A stretch of DNA of 64,000 bases from the NCBI GenBank assembly GCA_963844805.1, contig CAWJPU010000009.1:462236-526235 (forward strand), written 5' to 3'. The position numbers and the translations under genes were made by a program. The DNA comes from JACCZR01 sp963844805. GTDB lineage: Bacteria > Actinomycetota > Thermoleophilia > Solirubrobacterales > Thermoleophilaceae. A model generated the notes under the pieces. The model was not told the origin of the DNA, did not search any database, and saw only the letters and a list, made by a program, of their open reading frames with translations. The stretch's first letter is position 1; each line of letters starts with the position of its first letter. Below are positions 34,511 through 42,813 of this stretch, in pieces.

Positions 34511-35233
34511 TCACGCGACGGACTGCAGGTACGCCTCACGCACCCGCTCGAACGGCCCGTCGTCAACCACCGCCCCATGTTCCAGGTGGATCGCCCGTTC
34601 GCACATCCGCTCGAGCACTGCATGGTCGTGGCCGGCGGCGATCACGATGCCGCCACGACTACGGATGACCTCCGCCCGCTCCGCCACGATCTCCCTGAAC
34701 TCTTGGTCTAGGGCATCGTGGACCTCGTCGAGGACGAGCACGTCCACGTCACGGCAGTCCGCGACCGCGAAGCCGAGGCGAGCGCGCATGCCGATCGAGT
34801 AGCTGGAGACCGCACGCTCAAAGGCGTCCTCCAAGCCGCTTCGCTCCTTGATGGCCTCGAGCGAGCACCGGGTCTGGGCCGCCGACATGCCCGCGAGGAC
34901 GCCGAGCAGGCTGGCGTTTTCGCGCCCGGTCAGCCGCGGCATGAGCCCGGCCTGCACCGCGAGCAGTGAGCCCACCCGTCCTCCCACGTCGATCCATCCC
35001 TCGTCAGGCACAAGCACGCCCGCCGAGAGCCGCAGGAGAGTGGTCTTGCCCGATCCACTCGGACCTACCAGCGCCACGCCCTCGCCCGGACCGATGGCGA
35101 CCGTCACCCCCCGCAGGCCCCATAGGGTCGGTCCGGCGCGGCGGAACCGGCCCATTGCGGGCGTCACCACCCGGCGCTGATGGTCGAACTGGAAGCGGAC
35201 GCCCGCCCCGTTCGCGCGGACGAACGCGCTCAC
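34511..35233 (-). CDS. Wzt/TagH-type polysaccharide ABC exporter ATPase
   Basis: 240 residues from GTG 35233, overlapping the permease stop (GTGA). Walker A GPSGSGKT, the family-typical GRVGSLLAVQAGLMPRLTGRENASLLG, signature region SSYSIGMRARLGFAVA and Walker B VDVLVLDEVHDALD. The substitution pattern (GMRARL in place of LSGGQ) is characteristic of O-antigen/teichoic-acid exporters. It lacks the C-terminal carbohydrate-binding domain of long Wzt proteins, so substrate choice should lie elsewhere. It exports the product of the surrounding glycosyltransferases together with the adjacent permease. Confidence 0.88.
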   Translation of the reverse strand: MSAFVRANGAGVRFQFDHQRRVVTPAMGRFRRAGPTLWGLRGVTVAIGPGEGVALVGPSGSGKTTLLRLSAGVLVPDEGWIDVGGRVGSLLAVQAGLMPRLTGRENASLLGVLAGMSAAQTRCSLEAIKERSGLEDAFERAVSSYSIGMRARLGFAVADCRDVDVLVLDEVHDALDQEFREIVAERAEVIRSRGGIVIAAGHDHAVLERMCERAIHLEHGAVVDDGPFERVREAYLQSVA

Positions 35234-35970
35234 TCGATCACCTTCGCGAACTGGGACTGCTCGCGATTGAAGAGCCGGACGAACCCGACGAGCAGGAGGG
35301 CGGCCACGCCAACCGGGTATAGGAGCTCCCAGGCCGCTGGCGCCTGACCGTAGAGCAAAACGTCCCGGTAGGACTCGAAGATGGCCGTCAACGGATTGAG
35401 CGACAGCACGAGGTGCGCGCCTCCATGTGTCTGGCCGAGCGCCACCACACCCGCCGCCAGAAAGAAGGCGGTGCGGACGCCGCTGATGATGAAGGTGTTC
35501 ACCTCCTGGTACCACAGCCCGACGAGCGCGGCGGGATATGCGATTGCCAACGAGAACACGAACGTCACGAGGAGGACCAGCGGCAGCCAGGCGACAGCAG
35601 TGGTGGGAGCCACCCCATAGATGGCCATCATCAACGCGAGCAGGGTGAGCGAAGCAGCAAAGGCGATGCTTTCGGTCACTGCGGAGGCGACCGGAATCAG
35701 GAGCCGCCGGAAGGACATGTTCACAATGATCGAGCCGCGTAGCTGAACGGAGGTCAGGGCGTTGACCGTCGTGGCCATCACGAGCTGAAACGGCACGATC
35801 GCGCAGGCGATGCTCAGGCCCGGCGCCGGCCCTTGCCGGTGCAGCACGAACGCAATGAGGAGGAGGTAGACGCCGGCGGCTGCATAGGGGTCGAGCAGCC
35901 ACTTGAGCGAGCGCAGCCTGCCGCGACCGTAGCGGGCCCTCAGATCGGAGACCACCAAAGCTCCGACCAC
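35230..35970 (-). CDS. Wzm/TagG-type polysaccharide ABC permease
   Basis: About 246 residues from GTG 35970, ABC-2 family, six membrane segments. SDLRARYGRGRLRSLKWLLDPYAAAGVYLLLIAFVL at the N-terminus and SFRRLLIPVASAVTESIAFAASL and GLWYQEVNTFIISGVRTAFFLAAGVV further on match Wzm/TagG permeases, as does the end LNPLTAIFESYRDVLLYG. Its stop overlaps the ATPase GTG. The exact start is uncertain because in-frame codons continue upstream. Role: glycan translocation across the cytoplasmic membrane. Confidence 0.87.
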   Translation of the reverse strand: MVGALVVSDLRARYGRGRLRSLKWLLDPYAAAGVYLLLIAFVLHRQGPAPGLSIACAIVPFQLVMATTVNALTSVQLRGSIIVNMSFRRLLIPVASAVTESIAFAASLTLLALMMAIYGVAPTTAVAWLPLVLLVTFVFSLAIAYPAALVGLWYQEVNTFIISGVRTAFFLAAGVVALGQTHGGAHLVLSLNPLTAIFESYRDVLLYGQAPAAWELLYPVGVAALLLVGFVRLFNREQSQFAKVIE

Positions 35971-36160
35971 CTCGACGGCGCGGCGAGTGCTCGCCGGCAG
36001 GCGTACGCCTCGTCGGGCGGGCTCGACGGCGATCGCTGAGGCCGCCGAAGCATCGGCGACGCTGCGGGACGGCGGCTCGATCGCTCGATCGTAGACGAGG
36101 TTCCAGCTCGCTTCGAGCGAGTGCGGCCGGCGGCGTCCCGCGACCGGGGGTGACGCGCGT

Positions 36161-36481
36161 CTAGTCGACTATTCGACGACTTGGCCCTGCGTGGCTCCCA
36201 GGTCGACCCCTTGCAGACGGTGTTGCCATCGCACGAGCGAGCGCGAATGCGGACGAGACCAGGAGCAGGAAGATGGCAAGCGCCCCGACCTTGTAGGGCA
36301 GCCGGCCGGCGGCCCACCAGAAGTCCGGAAACAACAGATGGAACTTGCTGGACGCGTGCGCCAGGTTCACGGTCGACTGCGGAAGCCCGCCTACTACGCC
36401 TACCGGCGCGGATAGCCGCGGAACGCGTCCGTCGACTCCAACAAGTGACCGGAGGCGGCTGGCAAGCTCCTCCCACTGCGC
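36161..36481 (-). pseudogene. C-terminal remnant of a membrane protein
   Basis: An uninterrupted frame from 36481 to the stop at 36161 reads QWEELASRLRSLVGVDGRVP, then PQSTVNLAHASSKFHLLFPDFWWAAGRL and a strong membrane helix VGALAIFLLLVSSAFALARA. There is no ATG or TTG start apart from a GTG inside (36370). The frame ends upstream at TAA. It looks like the last 100 residues of a polytopic glycan-locus protein whose 5' part was lost, now between the permease and the GT2 gene on the opposite strand. Confidence 0.4.
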
Positions 36482-36494
36482 TTAGCATCATTGG

Positions 36495-37586
36495 GTGCCC
36501 AGCCTCACCGCCGTTATCCCCGCCACGAAGGACCCACCCACACTCGAGCGCTGCCGGCTCGCCATCGAGGCGGCGGCAGAAGCGCCCGAGGAGGTGCTCG
36601 TCATCGACCGCTGCGCCCAACGGGGACCGGCGGGGGCGCGTAACGAGGGCGCCCGTCGGGCGACCGGCGACGTGCTCGTGTTCATCGACGCAGACGTGGC
36701 CGTCCACCCCGACGCCTTCACCCGGGTGCGGGCCGCCTTCAGAGGCGACCCCGAGCTGGCTGGGCTGTTCGGCTCGTATGACGACGCCCCGCCGGCACCG
36801 GGTCTGGTGTCGCAGTTCCGAAACCTGCTCCATCACCACGTGCACCAGTCCTCCCCCGGGCGGGCGACCACCTTCTGGGCGGGGGTCGGAGCAATGCGCC
36901 GTGACGTGTTCCTCAACAGCGGCGGCTTCGACGAAGTCCGCTTCACCGCCCCCTTCGTCGAGGACATCGAACTCGGGATGCGGATCGTCGACGAAGGCGA
37001 GCGAGTCCGCCTCGACCCCGGCCTGCTCGGAACCCACCTGAAGCGGTGGACCTTGCGCGGCATGGTCTGGACGGACCTGACTCGACGCGGCGCGCCATGG
37101 GTCGCAATGCTCCTGCGCCGCGGATCCTCGTCATCCGCCCTCAACCTGAGCTTGCGCCACCGGCTCAGCGCCGCCGCATGGCTGTCCACGCTGGCCGGCC
37201 TAGCCATCAGGCGACTCGACGCCGCCCTCGCAGCGTTTGCTGCGGTCCTGCTGCTCAACCGGTCCTTCTACGCGCTGCTGCTGCGCAGACTGGGCTTTGC
37301 CCGATGCAGCGTCGGCGTCGCCTTGCATGGCCTGCACCAGCTGACTGCTGTGGCTTCGGTTCCACTCGGAGCGGCGGGCTACGCCCTGGAGCGCCGGGGC
37401 GACCGCCGGCTCGCCGCCGCCAGCGCTGGAGGGTCTCCGAGCGAGGTCGGGGTACTGAGCCTGGAGAACGAGCCCGGCCTCGTCGACGCCGTGGACTTGC
37501 CTGTCGGCCAGCGCCGGAGGCCCGAGATCGTCGTGGTGAACGGCGGGGCCGCGGCCCTACCGCGAGGCTGGCAGCGGCGGGGCTAG
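36495..37586 (+). CDS. Glycosyltransferase family 2 with C-terminal membrane segments
   Basis: 363 residues from GTG 36495, six bases after TAGCAT. GT-A domain: LTAVIPATKDPPTLERCRLAIE, PAGARNEGARRATGDVLVFIDADVAVHPDAF with the DAD metal motif, FWAGVGAMRRDVFLNSGGFDE and FVEDIELGMRIVDEGERV, the ED acceptor motif. Residues about 230-310 contain two or three hydrophobic segments, as in processive or membrane-tethered GT2 enzymes. The C-terminal 45 residues are unrelated in style and partly overlap the 3' end of the opposite-strand kinase gene. Donor unknown. Confidence 0.85.
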   Translation: MPSLTAVIPATKDPPTLERCRLAIEAAAEAPEEVLVIDRCAQRGPAGARNEGARRATGDVLVFIDADVAVHPDAFTRVRAAFRGDPELAGLFGSYDDAPPAPGLVSQFRNLLHHHVHQSSPGRATTFWAGVGAMRRDVFLNSGGFDEVRFTAPFVEDIELGMRIVDEGERVRLDPGLLGTHLKRWTLRGMVWTDLTRRGAPWVAMLLRRGSSSSALNLSLRHRLSAAAWLSTLAGLAIRRLDAALAAFAAVLLLNRSFYALLLRRLGFARCSVGVALHGLHQLTAVASVPLGAAGYALERRGDRRLAAASAGGSPSEVGVLSLENEPGLVDAVDLPVGQRRRPEIVVVNGGAAALPRGWQRRG

Positions 37587-37628
37587 GGCGCCGCGCACGG
37601 CGGCTTGCGCGCCCTGCGGCAGAGAAGC

Positions 37629-38648
37629 TCAGCGGAGCAGCGGGAGCAGCTCCTTCCAGTTGCGCTCCTGATCACGTCCGAGCGTGAGGCTCCAGGTTCG
37701 CGCCCGCCCGAGCGCGGCGGCGCAGCGAGCGGCACGGCCCGCCACGGTTCCCGCCTTGAGGGCCACGTCGCGCATTCCGCGCTGCAGGATGAACTCCATG
37801 CCCTGGTAGATCCCCACCCCCACGACCGCCTCGCGCAGCAGGGGACCCACCGCGGCCCGCGACGCGAGGGGCTCCAGCCTGGACTCCACTCCCAGGGAGC
37901 GCCGGCCCACCACCAGGTGTCGCAGCGCGAGGGACCCTCCGGCACCCGATCTCGGAAGCCGTCAAGGTCCAGAACCACCTTGGGATGGAACTCCATCCGC
38001 TCGATCGTGCGAGTGCTGCCCGGCGGCAGCCGCTCGGCGTCGGTTGCGTTGACTCCTATGCGCAGCGGGAACGGATGCAGCCTGCCGCGGCGGTCGAGGA
38101 GCGGGCTGTCCTCCGAGATCAGCCCGATGCCGGGCTCCTGAAGAGCACGCAACGCGAGCGTGCTCTTTCCGCCACCCGACGGCAGCATCACCACGACGCC
38201 CCCCTGGGCCCCTCTGATACCCAGTCCGTGGAGCCTGGTGAGGCCGGCGGCGTCGAGCTGCCGACCCACGGCTGAGAGCAGCAGGTGGTAGACGACCTCG
38301 TGCACCAGCCCAAGGTCCTCCCCCTGGACCAAGGCGGAGGTGCGGTCCGGCGTCAGCACCGCGAGAGCCCGGCCGAAGTAGTCGACCACGGTGCGGTCCG
38401 GCGCCTGGTAGACCACATTGCGCGGAGTGACGAACGTGGCCTCGAGATCGCCGAAGCGGGCGAAGTCCGGCGGCCGGCGCTCGACTCGCACGACCAGGGC
38501 GCCCGGCTGGCGGGGCGCCTCGAACCACTCGAAGTCGAGGCGGGCGCCCTCGATTACCTCCGGCCAGTCGCCCTCCACACTGATCCGAAGCCCGTAGACG
38601 TCGAGCGCGACGGCGGAACGGACTGGCGCCTCTCCTGGGCTGACTCAT
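37629..38648 (-). pseudogene. HPr-kinase-like P-loop protein, two frameshifts
   Basis: HprK-related protein of about 338 residues if repaired. ATG 38648 gives MSQP. One extra A at 38636 shifts the frame, and the protein continues PVRSAVALDVYGLRISVEGDWPEV, HEVVYHLLLSAVGRQLDAAG, then the P-loop VMLPSGGGKSTLALRAL and ISEDSPLLDRRGRLHPFPLRIGV. One missing G near 37936 shifts it again, with SLALRHLVVGRRSLGVESRLEPLA to the stop at 37629. HprK-like proteins occur in capsule, lasso-peptide and sulfotransferase loci, where some phosphorylate small molecules or peptides. The start overlaps the stop of an upstream micro-frame as ATGA. Confidence 0.72.
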
Positions 38649-38789
38649 CTGCGTCTCACGCCCATCCAGGCTTCGCGCAGCACACTACGAGCGAAGCGGC
38701 CGAGCAGCGACGAGCGCCTCGGCCGGGGAGTCGGGCAGGCGATCCGGACGGCGGGCTGCTACTGCGCTCGGTTCTATGGGCGCCAGCAT
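38645..38789 (-). CDS. Possible micro-protein upstream of the HprK-like gene (one frameshift)
   Basis: ATG 38789 opens MLAPIEPSAVAARRPDRL, SPAEALVAAR. After one indel the next frame gives LLGRFARSVLREAWMGVRRR and a TGA that overlaps the kinase ATG as ATGA. The four-base coupling argues that the last frame is translated. A product of about 47 residues is inferred. No family recognised. It might be a substrate, chaperone-like partner or leader of the kinase. Low confidence because the N-terminal frame is joined by assumption. Confidence 0.3.
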
Positions 38790-38880
38790 AGGTCAGCCAG
38801 CGGGTCATACAGAGAGTCTGGCGTGAGTGTGGCTTGAGCGGCCGAGTGGGGTAGACGACCGTTCAGATCGGAACGCAACG

Positions 38881-38918
38881 GCTCCCCGCGACCGCGCGGG
38901 TCGCCACAAGCGGGGAGC
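38881..38918. terminator. Nested stem-loop between GT4 and kinase genes
   Basis: Perfect 9-bp arms GCTCCCCGC (38881-38889) and GCGGGGAGC (38910-38918). An alternative inner stem GCGACC/GGTCGC (38888-38893, 38899-38904) shares two bases with the outer arm. No U-run follows. It may act as a weak terminator, attenuator or RNA-processing site between two minus-strand genes. The surrounding 38790-39014 otherwise holds no clear gene; a plus-strand tail ELYGPRELPRLTELEIPL near 38950-39001 has no start. Confidence 0.35.
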
Positions 38919-39014
38919 GGGCGTGACTCTGGCCAAAGGTTGCCGAGCTCTACGGGCCGCGCGAACTACCGCGCCTGACCGAGCTGGAGATCCCGTTGTG
39001 ATCGTCGAGAGCCG

Positions 39015-40190
39015 CTAGTACCTCGGGCGCCGCTCAGCGGCGCCCGATAGCCGCTCGTACTGCTCCTCCACGGCGTCGATCGTCTTTCGGAGTCCGAAGC
39101 GCGCCGGCACGTCAGCGGCCGCCGAGGCCCCAAGGCGCCGCGCCTGCTGGGGGTCGTCGGCCCACTCGCGGAGGGTCGTGGCCAGCGTGGTCGGATCCGG
39201 CGAAGGCACGAGCTTGCCGGTGCCGCCATGGCGCACAATCTCCGATATCCCGCCGACATCGACCGCGACCACGGGGACGCCCGAGGCCGCGGCTTCGAGC
39301 ACGGCGTTGGGGAACGCGTCCGGGTGGGTGGAGGGGGCAGCGACCGCGTCGGCGGCGCCGAAGACGGCAGCGAGATCCTCCTGGAAGCCGAGCAGGCGGA
39401 GGCGGTGGCCCAGCTGCAGCTCGTCGCGAAGGGCGACCAGGTCGCTCTCGTGCCGCGGCTGAAGCGGCGCGGCGGACCCCACCACGAGCCCGACGGCTCC
39501 GATCTCGGCTAGCGGCGGCTCGGCCAGCGCCCGCGCCAGCACGTGCTGGCCCTTCCAGTCGCTGATCCTGCCCACCACTGCCACCACGAAGCAGTCGGGG
39601 TCGAGCCTGAGCGCGCGTCGAGCCGCCTGACGAGGCGTCCTCCCGGGCGTGCGCGTAAGGCCGTCGTGCAGGACAAAGCTACGGCCGCGGCCTTCGAACT
39701 GGGCCGCGGCGGCTCGCGACACGCAGGCGAGCGCGTCAGCTCGCACCAGGCGCCTCCTGAACACCGGCCACAGCGCGGTGCCGATCCTGCCCGCGCTGCC
39801 GTCGTAGATCTCGCGGATGTGCTGGAGGTGGGCCGCTCCGGCGCGCTCCGCCACCGCCTGTCCCGAGACGATGATCGAGCTGTTCGTGTGCACGATGGCC
39901 GCACCGCGCTCGCGCGCGAGCGCCCCAACGGCAACTCGGTCGCGGGCCACCTTCATCGCAAGCGACGCGACGCCGCGCCCGGAGGCCAGGTGCCGCGCGA
40001 GCACGGCGAGCGCTCGGACGTGCACCTCGACCCCTCCCGCCCGTAGGTCCGTGGCCAGCCTTCCTTCCTCCCCGAGCACCACGACCGGGCGGAAGCGCGC
40101 GCGGTCGAGACCAGTGACGAGCGACTCGAGCTGGCGGTCGGCGCCGTACTTGCTCGCCGAAGCATGGAGAAACAGAATCGTGCGGATCAG
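39015..40190 (-). CDS. Glycosyltransferase family 4
   Basis: GT-B enzyme of about 391 residues. TILFLHASASKYGADRQLESLVTGLDRARF begins the N-domain, VHTNSSIIVSGQAVAERAGAAHLQHIREIYDG the acceptor side, and VVGRISDWKGQHVLARALAEPP, HPDAFPNAVLEAAASGVPVVAVDVGGISEIVRHGGTGKLV the donor side with the EX7E-type motif. No ATG or GTG lies at the natural start. A CTG at 40190 is used here as the closest codon and is uncertain; the divergent GT4 gene starts only 24 bases away. A perfect hairpin sits at its 3' end. Confidence 0.82.
   Translation of the reverse strand: MIRTILFLHASASKYGADRQLESLVTGLDRARFRPVVVLGEEGRLATDLRAGGVEVHVRALAVLARHLASGRGVASLAMKVARDRVAVGALARERGAAIVHTNSSIIVSGQAVAERAGAAHLQHIREIYDGSAGRIGTALWPVFRRRLVRADALACVSRAAAAQFEGRGRSFVLHDGLTRTPGRTPRQAARRALRLDPDCFVVAVVGRISDWKGQHVLARALAEPPLAEIGAVGLVVGSAAPLQPRHESDLVALRDELQLGHRLRLLGFQEDLAAVFGAADAVAAPSTHPDAFPNAVLEAAASGVPVVAVDVGGISEIVRHGGTGKLVPSPDPTTLATTLREWADDPQQARRLGASAAADVPARFGLRKTIDAVEEQYERLSGAAERRPRY
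39024..39046 (-). terminator. Hairpin at the 3' end of the GT4 gene
   Basis: Perfect 10-bp inverted repeat CGGGCGCCGC/GCGGCGCCCG with a three-base loop, covering the last codons of the gene on the minus strand. It has no U-run, so it is at best an RNA-stabilising or weak termination signal. Confidence 0.35.
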
Positions 40191-40213
40191 GCGAGGTAGT
40201 GTGACGCGCGCCC

Positions 40214-41345
40214 ATGCGCGTTGGCGTCGACGCCACGGCCTTCGGAAACCGGCACGGCGACGGGCGCTTCGCCCGCAACGCGGTCCGGTGCCTCGTCGAG
40301 CTCGATGCCGACGCGGACTACGTGCTGCTGGTCGACGAGGGCCACGCCTCTCATCCGGACATCCCCGCGGGGGCCGAGCTGCGCCCGCTGCCACTCGGCC
40401 GCGGCTCCTCCGCCTACTCGACGCGCCCGATGCGCGATCTGGCCCGATTGGTCCGGGCGGCTGAGGGCTTCGACGTCCTGCTGTTCCCGTCGCTCGTGAC
40501 CTGGTTCCCGACGCGTGGGACGCCGAGCGTCGTGGGGCTCCACGACGCCAACGTGTCGAAATTCGGGTCGCTCGTGCTCCCGAGCCAACGGGGCCGCGCC
40601 GCTTGGCGCCTCAAGCAGTCGCTCGCTCTCCGGCGCGCCGATCGTCTGTTCACCGTGTCGGAGTCGGCCCGGGTCGACCTCGAGGAGCACCTCGGCCTAG
40701 GAAGGGACCGTGTCGAGGTCGTCCCGGAGGCCCCCGACCCGGTCTTCTGGCCGCGCGACGGAGAGACGGAGCGCACAGCGTCACTCGCAGAGGGCGAGTT
40801 CCTGCTGTATGCCAGCGGGATCAACCCCCACAAAAGCGTCGAGACGCTGCTGGACGCCTGCGCCGAGCTGGGCCGCTCCTGCCCGCCGCTTGTCCTGGTC
40901 GGTCCGCTCGAGGATGACGAGGCACATTCCGCCGCGGACGCGATACGAGCGCGGATCGAGCGGCTCGGCCTCAAAGAGCGGGTTCTCCTGCCCGGCTTTG
41001 TGGACGACGCGACGCTCGCTTCCCTCTACAGCACGGCGACGCTGGCTGCGGTCACCTCGCTCGGCGAGGGCTTCGGTCTCCCCGCTGTCGAGGCCGCCGC
41101 CTGCGGGGCGCCGGTTGTCCTCAGCGACATACCTCCCCATCGCGAGAGCATGGGGGACGCGGCGCGGTACTTCGCTCCCGGTGACTCGGCCGCGCTGGCG
41201 CGGGAGCTGTCGGAGCTCCTCCAAGACGCGCGCGCTCCGCCGGGAGCTCGGCGAGCGCGGGCGGCGCCGAGTGAGAGACCTCAGCTGGAATCGCTCGGCG
41301 AGCGTGTTGCGTCGACTGATCGGCGAGGCCGCAGGAGGTCGCTGA
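40214..41345 (+). pseudogene. Glycosyltransferase family 4, frameshift near the 3' end
   Basis: GT-B enzyme, about 377 residues if repaired. ATG 40214 gives MRVGVDATAFGNRHGDGRFARNAV, then FPTRGTPSVVGLHDANVSKFG, SLRRADRLFTVSESAR, LLYASGINPHKSVETLLDAC and SLGEGFGLPAVEAAACGAPVVLSDIPPHRE, a classical wbaZ/mtfB-like GT4. The frame is intact to ARELSELLQDA. One extra base near 41232-41236 shifts it, and LRRELGERGRRRVRDLSWNRSASVL runs to the TGA at 41345. The unshifted reading has no homology. It probably transfers mannose-like sugars, but the donor is unproven. Its 3' end overlaps the phosphatase gene on the other strand. Confidence 0.83.
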
Positions 41346-42813
41346 GCGGCTCGCCGTCGAAGTCGTCCGGAACGGTGACGCCCATGAGCGCGAGGATGGT
41401 CGGGGCGAGGCTCTCCAGGTCCGCCTCCAAGGTCGCCCCGGGACGGATCCCGGGACCGGCGGCCACGAGGAAGCCCTCGCCGGTGTGCTTGCTGTAGGGG
41501 GTGTCGGCCACGTCCTCGCGCACGACGCCCAGGCGCGGGTGCCGCACGGCGGCGAGCAACCGCTCCTGCGAGAAACGGACGACGAGGTCGGGCAGCGCCT
41601 CCACGCCCGGCCGCACCACGTCGACGACCGCCGGCTCGCCGGACTCGAGCTCCCGCAGCGACCGAAGCTCGTTCGCGACCTCGTCGCAAAGCGCCTCATA
41701 CTCCGGGCCCGGCTCGACGATACCCTCGGGGTCGCGCCCGCGGACGTTCAGGTGCACCAAGCCCGCCTCGGGCTCGGCCTCGGCGTAGGCGCGGGTCCGG
41801 CTCCAGTCGGTCGCACCGACCCACAGCCGCGCCATGAGCGCCTCACGGGCGGACTGGGATAGCCGCAGGTGCAAGAAGTGACGAATGGACCAGGGCAGAG
41901 CGCTGCGGAGCGCGCCGAGCGGGCGCACCCGGTCCGGCCGCCCAGTGGCGGGGACCTGGTACCCGAGCCCGACCAGGACCCGCTCGAGTAGGCGCTCCCC
42001 GCTGGTGCAGCTCCGCATCCCCATGCCCGAGAAGACGAGCACGTCGAGCGGATCGCCCGCGGCCGCGATCAGGTCTCCCACTCCCGCGTCAACGGCCTGG
42101 TAGACGCGGAGCAGTCCGTCCTCCATCCCCCTCGCCCGGTGCCGCTCGTGCCCCCAGCCGCCGGGGTCGCGGTAGCGGTGGAACTCGTGGCCGGCGTTGT
42201 GCGGCTCCGAGTAGCAGACCATGCAGAAGCTCCAGGGCCGCTCGCGCATGAGCTCGGCGACGAGGCGAGTGCGGACGCCGGTCATGCGGAGCAGCGTGCG
42301 CAGCAGCCGCCGCTGGCCGACCGCCCGACGGTGGAAGTGGAGGTGGGCCCAGCTTGGATAGCGACCGTGGCGAGCCCGCACCTCCTCCATCAGGTCGGGC
42401 GGCCAGGACGCCACGATGGCCGAGCCGCGCTGACCCCAGCCGATCAGCTCCGTGACCCCGTCGTCCTCGAGCGGCGCGGCGTAGGGGATGTCCACCAGCA
42501 GCGAGGACAGATTCTCGCGGCCGAGTATCTGCCAGATCGGCTCCCCGTCCGCCTGCCTCACCCAGTCGAGCGAGTAGCTGCCATTGCGGACGACCCGCCA
42601 GTTGTAGATCCCGTGCGAGGCGAGCGACCTCCCCGTGGAGATCGTCGGCCACACCGACTCCGGGAACAGGTCGCCGCGGCTGCGGAGCCTGACCTCCGCG
42701 CCCGACCGAAGGAGCCGGCCGAGCACCGGCAGTCGGCCCTCCCGGGCCCAGCCGAGGAGAAGGGGAGCGTCGGCGGCGTCGAGGCCGATCGCCAGCAGGC
42801 GGGCGGACCTCAC
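41281..42813 (-). CDS. Alkaline-phosphatase-superfamily phosphodiesterase/nucleotide pyrophosphatase-like enzyme
   Basis: 510 residues from GTG 42813, overlapping the upstream stop (GTGA). Seen: LLAIGLDAADAPLLLGWAREGRLPVLGRLL supplies the first metal Asp, FPESVWPTISTGRSLASHGIYNW the catalytic Thr/Ser region, PHNAGHEFHRY another metal-ligand block and DTPYSKHTGEGFLVAAGPGI the final His. The order matches the type I phosphodiesterase/nucleotide pyrophosphatase branch of the AP superfamily. No signal peptide was seen, so it is probably cytoplasmic. It may release phosphate or transfer phospho-groups in glycan assembly; the substrate is unknown. Confidence 0.85.
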   Translation of the reverse strand: MRSARLLAIGLDAADAPLLLGWAREGRLPVLGRLLRSGAEVRLRSRGDLFPESVWPTISTGRSLASHGIYNWRVVRNGSYSLDWVRQADGEPIWQILGRENLSSLLVDIPYAAPLEDDGVTELIGWGQRGSAIVASWPPDLMEEVRARHGRYPSWAHLHFHRRAVGQRRLLRTLLRMTGVRTRLVAELMRERPWSFCMVCYSEPHNAGHEFHRYRDPGGWGHERHRARGMEDGLLRVYQAVDAGVGDLIAAAGDPLDVLVFSGMGMRSCTSGERLLERVLVGLGYQVPATGRPDRVRPLGALRSALPWSIRHFLHLRLSQSAREALMARLWVGATDWSRTRAYAEAEPEAGLVHLNVRGRDPEGIVEPGPEYEALCDEVANELRSLRELESGEPAVVDVVRPGVEALPDLVVRFSQERLLAAVRHPRLGVVREDVADTPYSKHTGEGFLVAAGPGIRPGATLEADLESLAPTILALMGVTVPDDFDGEPLSDLLRPRRSVDATRSPSDSS

